Below, piece after piece: positions 1 through 7,065 of a stretch of DNA of 64,000 nucleotides (the stretch's first letter is position 1; each line of letters starts with the position of its first letter). The notes beneath the pieces are model-generated. The model was not told the origin of the DNA and did not search any database. It saw only the letters and a list, made by a program, of their open reading frames with translations. The position numbers and the translations under genes were made by a program. Source of the DNA: Sphingomonas kyeonggiensis (GTDB taxonomy: Bacteria > Pseudomonadota > Alphaproteobacteria > Sphingomonadales > Sphingomonadaceae); NCBI RefSeq assembly GCF_014204495.1, contig NZ_JACHLN010000004.1, forward strand, positions 248,001 through 312,000. The letters are read 5' to 3'.

Positions 1-527
1 AAGAACATCGAGGCGACGAGAACGAACAGCCCAATGATCGACGAGCTGATCTCGACCCCGTCGAAGCCGAATTTCAGCCTGCTCATTCCAGCCGGGGCCA
101 CGGGATTCTCCCCAGATGCTCCGCCAGCTTCGGAGGCACCTACGCCACCACTACCTGCCTCAGTCGGCCCGCTCTTTCGGAATTGCAGATAACTCATATA
201 GATACCGCTCAGGACGGTCAGCATCACGAAGATGCCGATGACGATATCGGTCACGCTCTGCTTGTAGAACGAAAACATGCGGTGCTGGTCTTCCTTGACC
301 GCCTGGTCGATCTGCGCCCGGCGATACCGCAAATCCTCCGCATAGAGCGCTGTCGTGATGCGAGCGCGCTCCGCATCCTCTTTCGATACCGCTGGCTGCG
401 GCTCGCCATCCTGCGCCCGCACCGGCATCGCAGCGGTACACGATATCGCCAACGCCAGCGCCGGCCCGAGCCACTTCACTCCTGTCAAGGCCGCCTTGGC
501 CTGCAGACTTGTCGATCCGGTAGCCAT
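1..527 (-). CDS. uncharacterised membrane protein, 3' end outside window
   Basis: This gene reads leftward and runs off the window edge, so only about 175 codons are seen. The ATG at 527 follows a strong Shine-Dalgarno tract (AAGGGGAGGGGA, ending just before the start). The N-terminus looks like a signal peptide or anchor (WLGPALALAISC...), followed by a charged helical stretch (YAEDLRYRRAQIDQAVKED) that could form a coiled coil. A clear membrane segment follows (IVIGIFVMLTVLSGIYMSYL), then a Gly/Ala/Ser-rich linker and a second hydrophobic segment (IIGLFVLVASMF) at the edge. I recognise no family. The first 43 nt overlap the end of the upstream lipoprotein gene, so the three small genes here probably form one operon. 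Confidence 0.75.
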   Translation of the reverse strand, partial: MATGSTSLQAKAALTGVKWLGPALALAISCTAAMPVRAQDGEPQPAVSKEDAERARITTALYAEDLRYRRAQIDQAVKEDQHRMFSFYKQSVTDIVIGIFVMLTVLSGIYMSYLQFRKSGPTEAGSGGVGASEAGGASGENPVAPAGMSRLKFGFDGVEISSSIIGLFVLVASMF

Positions 528-649
528 TCCCCTCCCCTTGCAGCACAAGCGCCCGGCGTGCTCGAATTGCGCAGATCAGCCTGGGTTCCCTGCCCGACCT
601 GAGTGCAGCCGCAGCATGCCAGCAGAAACAGGATGAACGTCCGGCGCAT
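485..649 (-). CDS. small predicted lipoprotein with paired cysteines
   Basis: A 54-residue protein starting MRRTFILFLLACCGC, a short signal peptide ending in a lipobox-like LACC or CCGC sequence, so membrane-anchored lipoprotein is likely. The mature part carries CAARGGEWLPDRQVC, a 15-residue block that matches CAAQGREWDPVTATC near the C-terminus of the next gene upstream. The ATG overlaps that gene's stop codon (TGATG), implying translational coupling. Its 3' end overlaps the start of the following membrane-protein gene by 43 nt. No known family is recognised. The start is chosen because the longer frame upstream would run through the neighbouring gene. Confidence 0.65.
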   Translation of the reverse strand: MRRTFILFLLACCGCTQVGQGTQADLRNSSTPGACAARGGEWLPDRQVCRPRRP

Positions 650-966
650 CACTTTCTGCGGAGCGTCAGCGAGTAGCGCCGGACCTTGCACGTAGCGGTG
701 ACAGGATCCCATTCACGGCCCTGCGCCGCACAAAGGCCGGCTGCGGACAATGTCGGCCGCGGCAGCGCCGGCAGCGACGTAGACCCCTGGGTCCCGCCGC
801 CGATGGTGCTGGCGTTACAGCCCGGGCAATTGGGCAGATTCCGCAACTCCCGTGCAAGGCCGCCGGGAAGGGTCCGCCCCGTCTCGCCCTGCACCTGCGC
901 AGCCGCAGCGCCACTGAACGCCAGCAAGGCGATTGCTGCAATCAGGCGAATGCCCTGACCGAACAC
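649..966 (-). CDS. small secreted protein with cysteine pairs
   Basis: About 105 residues. A GTG start at 966 is preferred because GGGGGAGG lies about 8 nt upstream; an ATG at 993 is the alternative. The N-terminus is a typical Sec signal (RLIAAIALLAFSGAAAAQ). The mature protein has a CPGC pair in the middle and a C-terminal block CAAQGREWDPVTATC that resembles the block in the downstream lipoprotein, so the two look like diverged copies of one small disulphide-bonded module. Function is unknown. It is first in a three-gene minus-strand operon placed where rplQ is usually found after rpoA. Confidence 0.7.
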   Translation of the reverse strand: MFGQGIRLIAAIALLAFSGAAAAQVQGETGRTLPGGLARELRNLPNCPGCNASTIGGGTQGSTSLPALPRPTLSAAGLCAAQGREWDPVTATCKVRRYSLTLRRK

Positions 967-1064
967 GGCTAGCCCTCCCCCATATTCAGGCACCCATTCC
1001 TATCAGAAGCCAGGCGGCCGGAACAGCACCGGGGAGGAGATCCAACGATAATGAAGCAAATAGC

Positions 1065-1093
1065 AAAAAGGGCCGCCACGAGGGCGACCCTTT
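1065..1093 (-). terminator. intrinsic terminator after rpoA
   Basis: On the minus strand AAAGGGTCGCC, a short loop and GGCGGCCCTTTTT form an 11-bp stem with one G-U pair and a T-run. It lies 29 nt past the rpoA stop and closes the alpha operon. Confidence 0.85.
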
Positions 1094-1121
1094 CCGATGT
1101 CTATCCAGGAAGCAACAGGCC

Positions 1122-2195
1122 TTAGCCCATGATTTCCTGCTCGAGCTTCTTGGCCATCTCTTCGATGTTCTCAGGCGGCCAGCCCGGGATTTCCATGCCG
1201 AGACGGAGACCCATCGAAGACAGGACTTCCTTGATCTCGTTGAGCGACTTGCGGCCGAAGTTCGGCGTGCGCAGCATCTCGGCTTCGGTCTTCTGGACCA
1301 GATCGCCGATATAGATGATGTTGTCGTTCTTGAGGCAGTTGGCCGAGCGGACCGAAAGCTCCAGCTCGTCGACCTTCTTCAGCAGGTAACGGTTGATCTG
1401 CGACGCGTCGCCCGAACCGGTGTCCGCAGCGCCGCCGGCAGCCGGAGCGGCCATGCCGATCGGAGCCGAGCGGGTGATCGCAGAATCGTCGAAGTGGACG
1501 AACAGCGCCAGCTGGTCCTGGAGGATGCGCGCGGCATAGGCCACGGCGTCTTCCGGGGTGATCGTGCCATCGGTCTCGATCGACAGCGTGAGCTTGTCGT
1601 AGTCGAGCTCCTGGCCGACGCGGGTGTTCTCGACCTTGTACGAAACCTGGCGAACCGGGCTGTACAGCGCGTCGATCGGGATCAGGCCGATCGGAGCATC
1701 CGCCGGACGGTTCGACGCGGCGGGGACATAGCCCTTACCGGTGTCGGCGGTCAGCTCCATGTTGAGCGTCGCGCCATCGTCGAGGTGGCAGATGACGAGA
1801 TCGGGGTTCATCACCTCGATGTCGCCCGAGACGGCGATGTCGCCGGCCTTCACCTCAGCCGGGCCGGTGGCCGAAAGCTGGAGGCGCTTCGGGCCTTCGC
1901 CCTGCATCTTGAGCGCGATCTGCTTGACGTTGAGGACGATGTCCGTCACGTCCTCGCGCACGCCTGCCAGCGAGCTGAACTCGTGGAGGACGTTCTCGAT
2001 CTTGATCGAGGTGACCGCGGCACCCTGCAGCGAAGAGAGCAGCACGCGGCGCAGCGCGTTGCCGAGCGTCAGGCCGAAACCGCGCTCCAGCGGCTCCGCT
2101 ACGAAGGTCGACTTGCGCTTGGGATCGCCACCGGGCTTCTTCTCGAGGCCGTTGGGCTTCTTGAGTTCCTGCCAGTTCTTAGCGTTGACCGACAC
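1122..2195 (-). CDS. rpoA: RNA polymerase alpha subunit
   Basis: A 357-residue alpha subunit that dimerises to nucleate assembly of RNA polymerase. The N-terminal assembly domain shows the family signature ERGFGLTLGNALRRVLLSS at about residues 38-56. The C-terminal domain (about 270-335) has the helix-hairpin-helix ending NFGRKSLNEIKEVL that contacts UP elements and activators. Length and termini are normal for alphaproteobacteria. It is the last gene of an rpsM-rpsK-rpoA unit and is followed directly by an intrinsic terminator. The usual next gene, rplQ, is absent here. Confidence 0.98.
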   Translation of the reverse strand: MSVNAKNWQELKKPNGLEKKPGGDPKRKSTFVAEPLERGFGLTLGNALRRVLLSSLQGAAVTSIKIENVLHEFSSLAGVREDVTDIVLNVKQIALKMQGEGPKRLQLSATGPAEVKAGDIAVSGDIEVMNPDLVICHLDDGATLNMELTADTGKGYVPAASNRPADAPIGLIPIDALYSPVRQVSYKVENTRVGQELDYDKLTLSIETDGTITPEDAVAYAARILQDQLALFVHFDDSAITRSAPIGMAAPAAGGAADTGSGDASQINRYLLKKVDELELSVRSANCLKNDNIIYIGDLVQKTEAEMLRTPNFGRKSLNEIKEVLSSMGLRLGMEIPGWPPENIEEMAKKLEQEIMG

Positions 2196-2252
2196 GGGCT
2201 TTCCTCATGTTGGGCAGGCTGGGGTGTGCCTGCCAGAAATATACTGCAAAGG

Positions 2253-2278
2253 CCGCGGGCCCACCCCTGGGCCCACGG
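2253..2278 (-). promoter_or_regulatory. intercistronic hairpin between rpsK and rpoA
   Basis: CCGTGGGCCC and GGGCCCGCGG form a 10-bp stem with one wobble pair around a 6-nt loop in the 101-nt rpsK-rpoA gap. No long T-run follows, so an RNA-processing or translational-control structure is more likely than a terminator. Confidence 0.4.
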
Positions 2279-2296
2279 CGAACGCAGGGTTGCCGC

Positions 2297-2686
2297 TTAG
2301 ACGCGACGACGCTTCGACGGACGAACGCCGTTGTGCGGGATCGGCGTCACGTCACGGATCGACGTGATCTGGAAGCCGACCGCCTGCAGCGCGCGAAGCG
2401 CCGACTCACGGCCCGAACCCGGACCCTTCACTTCCACCTCGAGGGTGCGAACGCCGTGCTCAGCGGCCTTGCGGCCTGCGTCCTCGGCGGCAACCTGGGC
2501 GGCGTACGGGGTCGACTTGCGCGAGCCCTTGAAGCCCATCATGCCGGCCGACGACCACGAGATGGCATTGCCCTGCGCGTCGGTGATGGTGATCATCGTG
2601 TTGTTGAAGCTGGCGTTCACATGGGCGACGCCGGCGGTGATGTTCTTGCGTTCGCGACGGCGAATGCGCTGCGGTTCACGTGCCAT
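2297..2686 (-). CDS. rpsK: 30S ribosomal protein S11
   Basis: A 129-residue S11, part of the 30S platform near the mRNA exit and the Shine-Dalgarno helix. The family pattern is clear: HVNASFNNTMITITDAQGN near the N-terminus and the conserved basic C-terminal tail IPHNGVRPSKRRRV. Length is standard. It lies 15 nt after rpsM and is co-transcribed with rpsM and rpoA. Confidence 0.98.
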   Translation of the reverse strand: MAREPQRIRRRERKNITAGVAHVNASFNNTMITITDAQGNAISWSSAGMMGFKGSRKSTPYAAQVAAEDAGRKAAEHGVRTLEVEVKGPGSGRESALRALQAVGFQITSIRDVTPIPHNGVRPSKRRRV

Positions 2687-2701
2687 TGATCTAGCCCTCC
2701 C

Positions 2702-3070
2702 TTACTTCTTCTTGCCGGCGATCGGCTTGGCCTTGCCCTTGCGGGTGCGCGCATTGGTGTGCGTGCGCTGGCCACGGACCGGGAGGCCCTTACGATGACG
2801 GAGGCCGCGATAGCAGGCCAGGTCCATCAGACGCTTGATGTTCATCGCGGTCTGGCGACGCAGATCGCCTTCCACGGTGTAGCCGGCGTCGATCGCTTCG
2901 CGGATCTGCAGCACTTCCTGGTCCGAAAGGTCCTGGACGCGGCGCTCAGCGGCGATGTTCAGCTTGGCGGTGATCTCCTTGGCCTTGGCCGCGCCAATGC
3001 CGTGGATATACTGCAGCGCGATAACGACGCGCTTGTTGGTCGGGATGTTTACACCCGCAATACGTGCCAT
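2702..3070 (-). CDS. rpsM: 30S ribosomal protein S13
   Basis: A 122-residue S13 of the 30S head, contacting L5 and the P-site tRNA. Visible hallmarks are MARIAGVNIPTNKR at the start, the helix-two-turn-helix segment YIHGIGAAKAKEI, and the basic tail GQRTHTNARTRKGKAKPIAGKKK-type end. It is first in the rpsM-rpsK-rpoA transcription unit. secY and adk, which often immediately precede it in this family, are separated from it by three unrelated genes. Confidence 0.98.
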   Translation of the reverse strand: MARIAGVNIPTNKRVVIALQYIHGIGAAKAKEITAKLNIAAERRVQDLSDQEVLQIREAIDAGYTVEGDLRRQTAMNIKRLMDLACYRGLRHRKGLPVRGQRTHTNARTRKGKAKPIAGKKK

Positions 3071-3205
3071 GGAATTTGTTCTCCCAGCTCCACGGGGTGC
3101 CGCATGGCAGCTCGCACCCCATCTCGTAGCGTTTACTCCCGAAATGCAGTGGCACGACGAACACGCCTAGGCGCCGCCGTGATACCGATCTTTCGGAAGA
3201 TGCGC

Positions 3206-3234
3206 GACATATGCGTCCGCCCACGCTGAGTCAA
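3206..3234 (-). promoter_or_regulatory. candidate promoter of rpsM-rpsK-rpoA
   Basis: On the minus strand TTGACT (3229-3234), a 17-nt spacer and TATGTC (3206-3211) fit a sigma70-type promoter about 130 nt upstream of rpsM. The surrounding non-coding stretch 3071-3435 holds nothing else that I recognise. Confidence 0.5.
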
Positions 3235-3435
3235 GCGCTGCGGGAAAGGCTTTCGCCGGAACCCGGTTCATACACCATCCCGCCTCCCTCGCCAAGCAGT
3301 CCACTCGATCCCCTCCTGGCCGGGATATTCAACCGGGCGGTTGAACGATTCATTGAATCTCTTGATACTCCACGCACACGCGCGAAGCGCCGCCCCTCTC
3401 CTTCCAGAGAGCAGGCGAAATCCTATTTTGCAAGG

Positions 3436-4125
3436 CTAGCCCTGCGCGGCGAGCCGATATCCCGCCCCGCGCACCGTGTGGAGGATCGGCGGCTCGCTTT
3501 CCTCGAGCTTGCGGCGCAGGCGGCCGATATGGACGTCGACGACGTTCGAGCCCGGATCGAAGCGGCAGTTCCATACATGCTCGAGCATCATCGTGCGGGT
3601 GACGACCTCGCCGGCGTGGCGAGCAAGATATTCGAGCAGGTGGAATTCGCGCGCGACCAGCGGCACCGGGCGACCGGCGCGGACCACGGTGCGACTGAGC
3701 AGATCGATATCGAGATCACCGACGATGATCCGCGTCGCCTTGGCATCCGATTCCGCATGATCGGCACGGCGCAACAGCGCGGCGATGCGGGCACGCAGCT
3801 CGGCAAAGGAAAAGGGCTTGGCCAGGTAATCGTCGGCGCCGGCGGCCAGGCCGCCGACCTTGTCGTCGACCGTGCCGAGCGCGGAGAGCATGATCGCGGG
3901 AGTGCGCAGGCCCTGGCGGCGCAGCGCATCGAGCATTGCCAGCCCGTCGATGCCGGGAAGCATGCGATCGAAGATCCAGAGATCGAAACGCCCCTGCCCG
4001 GCGCGGGCAAGGCCGGCAGGGCCATCGGCGCAGATTTCGATTTCGAAACCGGCCTCGCCGAGGCCCTTGGCAATCAGCTCGGCAGCGGCCGCATCGTCCT
4101 CGACGATCAGGATCTGGTGGGTCAC
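3436..4125 (-). CDS. OmpR-family response regulator, orphan
   Basis: A 229-residue regulator: receiver domain (about 1-118) followed by an OmpR/PhoB winged-helix DNA-binding domain (about 130-225, ending VVDVHIGRLRRKLEES...VRGAGYRL). The acidic pocket D10-D11, phospho-acceptor D53 (FDRMLPG) and K103 (AKPFSF) are all present, so it should be phosphorylatable. The GTG start at 4125 is chosen because GGAGG lies 6 nt upstream and gives the usual MTHQILIVEDD opening; an upstream GTG at 4140 and ATG at 4131 are poorer. No histidine kinase is adjacent. The kinase 5 kb away is of a different class. Its target genes cannot be told from the sequence. Confidence 0.92.
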   Translation of the reverse strand: MTHQILIVEDDAAAAELIAKGLGEAGFEIEICADGPAGLARAGQGRFDLWIFDRMLPGIDGLAMLDALRRQGLRTPAIMLSALGTVDDKVGGLAAGADDYLAKPFSFAELRARIAALLRRADHAESDAKATRIIVGDLDIDLLSRTVVRAGRPVPLVAREFHLLEYLARHAGEVVTRTMMLEHVWNCRFDPGSNVVDVHIGRLRRKLEESEPPILHTVRGAGYRLAAQG

Positions 4126-4484
4126 TTCCATCCTCCGCACCCCCGCAAAGGGCTGCCGGCAAGAGGGTGGCCGGCGAACAAGGGGGTGTCCGCCGGCCGA
4201 GACGTCGATGCCAGGGCAGCATCGGCGACTTCAATACGCAGCACGGTTGCCGAAAGCTCTTCCCGGCAAGCCCTGGTCCGACAGGGGCAATCGCCGGAGC
4301 GGGGCCGCGGCGAAGATCACGGGACGGATCCGCCGGGCCGGGAAGAGCAACCGGGGAAACCGTGTGCGGTTACCTCTGATGCGTGGTCGGCGGGGGCTGC
4401 CGGCCATGGGCTCCTGATAGCCGCCGGCCCCGCCCCCGGCGGTGACCGGGGCATGACAAAACCGTAATGTTGGGTGGTCGATCC
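4126..4484. other. non-coding stretch upstream of the response regulator
   Basis: About 360 bp without a convincing gene on either strand. It is very GC-rich, with several short GGCCGGC/GCCGGCC-type stems but no clear promoter. It presumably contains the promoter of the response regulator. Nothing else is recognised. Confidence 0.5.
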
Positions 4485-4514
4485 AATCCTCCCCGAGCTT
4501 TCCGGGGGAGGATT
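4485..4514 (-). terminator. terminator-like hairpin after the SRPBCC gene
   Basis: AATCCTCCCC and GGGGAGGATT form a 10-bp perfect stem beginning 8 nt past the stop codon. The same hairpin design with CCCGAGCTTGTCTCGGG recurs near 60041, so it may also be a dispersed repeat. Confidence 0.6.
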
Positions 4515-4521
4515 TGAAGGG

Positions 4522-5037
4522 TCAGCGCTCCGCTGCAGCCTTGAGCCCGGCGACTTGCGCGGCGAGGACGCCGTCCACCGGCGCGGCGATCCTGCCCAGC
4601 CCGGGCGCGCCGGCCACGGCATATTCGAACGTCACCGCCGTCGACTTGCCGTCCGCCCCGGGCGTCAGCGTCACCGTCATCACCGCGCTGGCCGGCATTG
4701 CCTGGAGCGGACCGAGACCGCCGGTCAGGCGCAGCATCTCGCCGGGTGCGGCATAGACGACCCGCATATGCTCGACCCCACCGCCCTTGGGCAGCTTCTC
4801 GCACCAGCAGCCGCCGGGACGCGGATCGAGCGACAGGTTCGCGGCACTGCCCGACCAGGTATGATCCTTGTTCCACCACAGCGACGGCGCGACCAGCGTC
4901 GCCCAGACCTTGGCGGCGGGCGCTGCGACCGTGACCTTCTCGGTGACGGTGAAGCTGGTTTCGGTGGACGCCGTGACTTCGGCGGCAGCGGGCGACGCAG
5001 CAACGAGTGCCAGGGCGACGAGCGAATAAGCCTTCAT
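4522..5037 (-). CDS. secreted SRPBCC (START/AHSA1-like) domain protein
   Basis: A 171-residue protein with a signal peptide (MKAYSLVALALVAASPAAAE) followed by one SRPBCC-type fold of the polyketide cyclase/AHSA1 kind: the N-terminal strand VTEKVTVAAPAAKVWATL is typical, and the central region (DPRPGGCWCEKLPKGGG) matches the family's PGG...F turn. Such domains bind small hydrophobic ligands in a deep cavity; the ligand here is unknown. The ATG at 5037 has GGGAGGGG 2-9 nt upstream. It lies 28 nt after the polysaccharide deacetylase gene, so the two may be co-transcribed. Confidence 0.85.
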   Translation of the reverse strand: MKAYSLVALALVAASPAAAEVTASTETSFTVTEKVTVAAPAAKVWATLVAPSLWWNKDHTWSGSAANLSLDPRPGGCWCEKLPKGGGVEHMRVVYAAPGEMLRLTGGLGPLQAMPASAVMTVTLTPGADGKSTAVTFEYAVAGAPGLGRIAAPVDGVLAAQVAGLKAAAER

Positions 5038-5065
5038 GTTCCCCTCCCACGATGTGGCGGGGCGA

Positions 5066-6082
5066 TCATAGCGCGCAGAGCAGCATTCCAGAAGCGGCCG
5101 CGACGCGGCGTGGAATCCCGGTTTCGACCCGGTCCGCAAGGGCCCGCGCCAGCGAGAGATAGTGCAGCGTGCCATCCAGATACGCCTGGAAGCTGGCCAT
5201 CGGCACATGCTGCGCATCGACGAACCGGCGCAGCGCATAGGGGCTCGCGCCCGGCGCGTTGAGCCCTTCGGAAACCAGCGTGGCCGACCGGACCCCGCTG
5301 GCCGCGAGCAGGGCGGGCGCCGAAGGGTGAAAAGTGCCGCTGGGATAGCAGAAATGCTCGGCGGCTGCCCCGCCGGTGGCGGCGCGCAACGCAGCGCGGT
5401 TCGCCTCGATCTCGGGCACCAGCTGCCCGATACGCCCGGCGACATCGATATGGCGGTGGGTGTGGAGCTGGATGTCGAGCCCGCGGGCATGCGCGTCGGC
5501 CAGCTCGTCCTGTCCCATCAGGTGGAACTGGCGGCAGGCGAGCCAAGCCTCCCCTACCCCCAGCGCCCGGCCTAAGGCACGCAGCGCATCGAGCCGATCG
5601 GCTTCGGGCAGCGCCTCGATCCGGCGGATCGTCGCGGCACGGTTCTGGTCCGTCCGGCCCGAGGCGGCGAGGAGGTAGTCGACCGCGACATTCACCACCG
5701 GCAGGTCGCGTTCGGCGTACCAGGTGGTGGCGTAGAGCGTTGCCGGCAGGCGGTGCGCCTCGAGCACCGGCAGCATGTGGCTGTGGGTGGAGGCCCAGCC
5801 ATCGTCGATCGTGAGGACTACCGCGCCGGAGGGCAGGCGATCGGCCGCCAGCCGCTCGACCGCTTCGCCGAGCGGCAGCACCGGGCGCCCCGAGCGGGCG
5901 AGCCGGGCCATGCGATCGGCGAACAGCGCGGGGGTCATGAACAGGCAGTTGCCATGCGGGGCGCCGGGAGCCAGCCACAGGCCGTGATAGCAGAGGATGC
6001 GCAGCTGCGACGCGGTGGCGCGGCGGGCGAGCGCGGACAGCCCGGCAAGGCCGGCGAGCTTCAATGCGGCGCGCTTGGGCAT
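5066..6082 (-). CDS. polysaccharide deacetylase family protein (NodB fold)
   Basis: A 338-residue carbohydrate esterase family 4 type protein. The NodB motifs are visible: VVLTIDDGW (catalytic base and metal Asp pair), a later HTHRH carrying metal-binding histidines, and CYPSGTF. An LCYHG motif near the N-terminus resembles the PgaB/IcaB-type YH motif. Such enzymes remove N-acetyl groups from cell-wall or exopolysaccharide sugars; the substrate cannot be told. The first 25 residues are only weakly hydrophobic, so export is uncertain. It sits in a break of the ribosomal cluster between adk and rpsM and may be co-transcribed with the SRPBCC gene. Confidence 0.88.
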   Translation of the reverse strand: MPKRAALKLAGLAGLSALARRATASQLRILCYHGLWLAPGAPHGNCLFMTPALFADRMARLARSGRPVLPLGEAVERLAADRLPSGAVVLTIDDGWASTHSHMLPVLEAHRLPATLYATTWYAERDLPVVNVAVDYLLAASGRTDQNRAATIRRIEALPEADRLDALRALGRALGVGEAWLACRQFHLMGQDELADAHARGLDIQLHTHRHIDVAGRIGQLVPEIEANRAALRAATGGAAAEHFCYPSGTFHPSAPALLAASGVRSATLVSEGLNAPGASPYALRRFVDAQHVPMASFQAYLDGTLHYLSLARALADRVETGIPRRVAAASGMLLCAL

Positions 6083-6186
6083 GATTACGATCCCCCACCC
6101 GGCGGGTCGCCGGAGCAGGGGAAGCGTGTCACTGCAGGTTTAAGCAGGGGTTAGGGCAACAATATATTACAATGGGTTGGACTTCA

Positions 6187-6287
6187 GTTCGCCGGCGAAG
6201 GCCGGGGCCCAGTTGCAATGTCGGCCGAGAGGTCCGACCGCCCCGACCAACTGCGCCGAGACCGGGCCCCGGCCTTCGCCGGCGAAC
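6187..6287. repeat. REPIN-like inverted pair, GCCGGCGAAGGCCGG type
   Basis: Two perfect 24-bp arms (6187-6210 and 6264-6287) in inverted orientation around a 53-bp spacer. The core is the same palindrome type as the repeats at 22145-22229, 29358-29375 and 51279-51330. It lies between the deacetylase and adk. Confidence 0.8.
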
Positions 6288-6311
6288 CGCCAGCAGTTAG
6301 GCCGAAACGGA

Positions 6312-6340
6312 AAAAGGCCGGGCATCATGCCCGGCCTTTT
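6312..6340. terminator. terminator after adk
   Basis: AAAAGGCCGGGCA, a 3-nt loop and TGCCCGGCCTTTT form a perfect 13-bp stem with A- and T-runs on both sides. It works on the minus strand for the secY-adk unit, 32 nt past the adk stop. Confidence 0.9.
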
Positions 6341-6372
6341 CCAATTCCCAGCCCCTCGCACGGAGGGGTATC

Positions 6373-7026
6373 TCAGGCCTTGGCGTCGAGGATCGCGTCG
6401 ATCTGCGCGCCGACATCGGCGATGTCGGCCATGCCATCGACCTTCCGCACCAGGCCCTTGGCCTCGTAGAAGGGCAGGATCGGCGCGGTCTTGGCGCGAT
6501 ACTCGGCCATGCGGGTGCGCACGGTCTCGGCATTGTCGTCCGGACGGCGCTTGAACTCGTGATGACCGCACACGTCGCAAGTGCCCTCGACCTTGGGCAG
6601 CTTGAACTTGTCGTGATAGCCCTCACCGCAGTTCGCGCAGGTGAAGCGACCCTCGACGCGCTCGACCAGCGCGTCCTCGTTCACTTCGAGCTCGATCACG
6701 AAATCGAGCTTGCGGCCACGCTCCGAAAGCAGCGCGTCGAGCGACTCCGCCTGGGCGGCGGTGCGCGGATAGCCATCGAAGATCGCGCCGTTCAGCGTGT
6801 CTTCCATGTCGAGGCGCTCGCCGATGATCCCCGAGACGATCGCGTCCGACACCAGCTCGCCGGCATCCATCACGGCCTTGGCCTGGAGCCCGACGGGCGA
6901 ACCCGCCTTGACCGCGGCACGCAGCATGTCCCCAGTGGAAAGCTGCACCATGCCGCGCTCTTGCTCGAGCCGCTTCGCCTGGGTGCCCTTGCCGGCTCCC
7001 GGCGGGCCCAACAGGATGATATTCAC
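6373..7026 (-). CDS. adk: adenylate kinase, zinc-type lid
   Basis: A 217-residue adenylate kinase (ATP + AMP to 2 ADP). The P-loop GPPGAGKGT lies at residues 7-15. The lid domain (about 120-160) has CANC and CDVC pairs, the four-cysteine zinc-binding form found in Gram-positive and many alphaproteobacterial enzymes rather than the E. coli form. It is 39 nt downstream of secY and ends the unit before an intrinsic terminator. In the classical order rpsM would follow at once; here it is 3.3 kb further on. Confidence 0.97.
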   Translation of the reverse strand: MNIILLGPPGAGKGTQAKRLEQERGMVQLSTGDMLRAAVKAGSPVGLQAKAVMDAGELVSDAIVSGIIGERLDMEDTLNGAIFDGYPRTAAQAESLDALLSERGRKLDFVIELEVNEDALVERVEGRFTCANCGEGYHDKFKLPKVEGTCDVCGHHEFKRRPDDNAETVRTRMAEYRAKTAPILPFYEAKGLVRKVDGMADIADVGAQIDAILDAKA

Positions 7027-7065
7027 TAAGCCTATCCCCTCAGTATCGGCCAGTATGGGTCGCGC

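Noticed and set aside
3211..4467. 418-codon plus-strand frame starting in the gap after rpsM
   Set aside because: Most of it is antisense to the response regulator; the first 75 codons in the gap show no family or ribosome-binding site.
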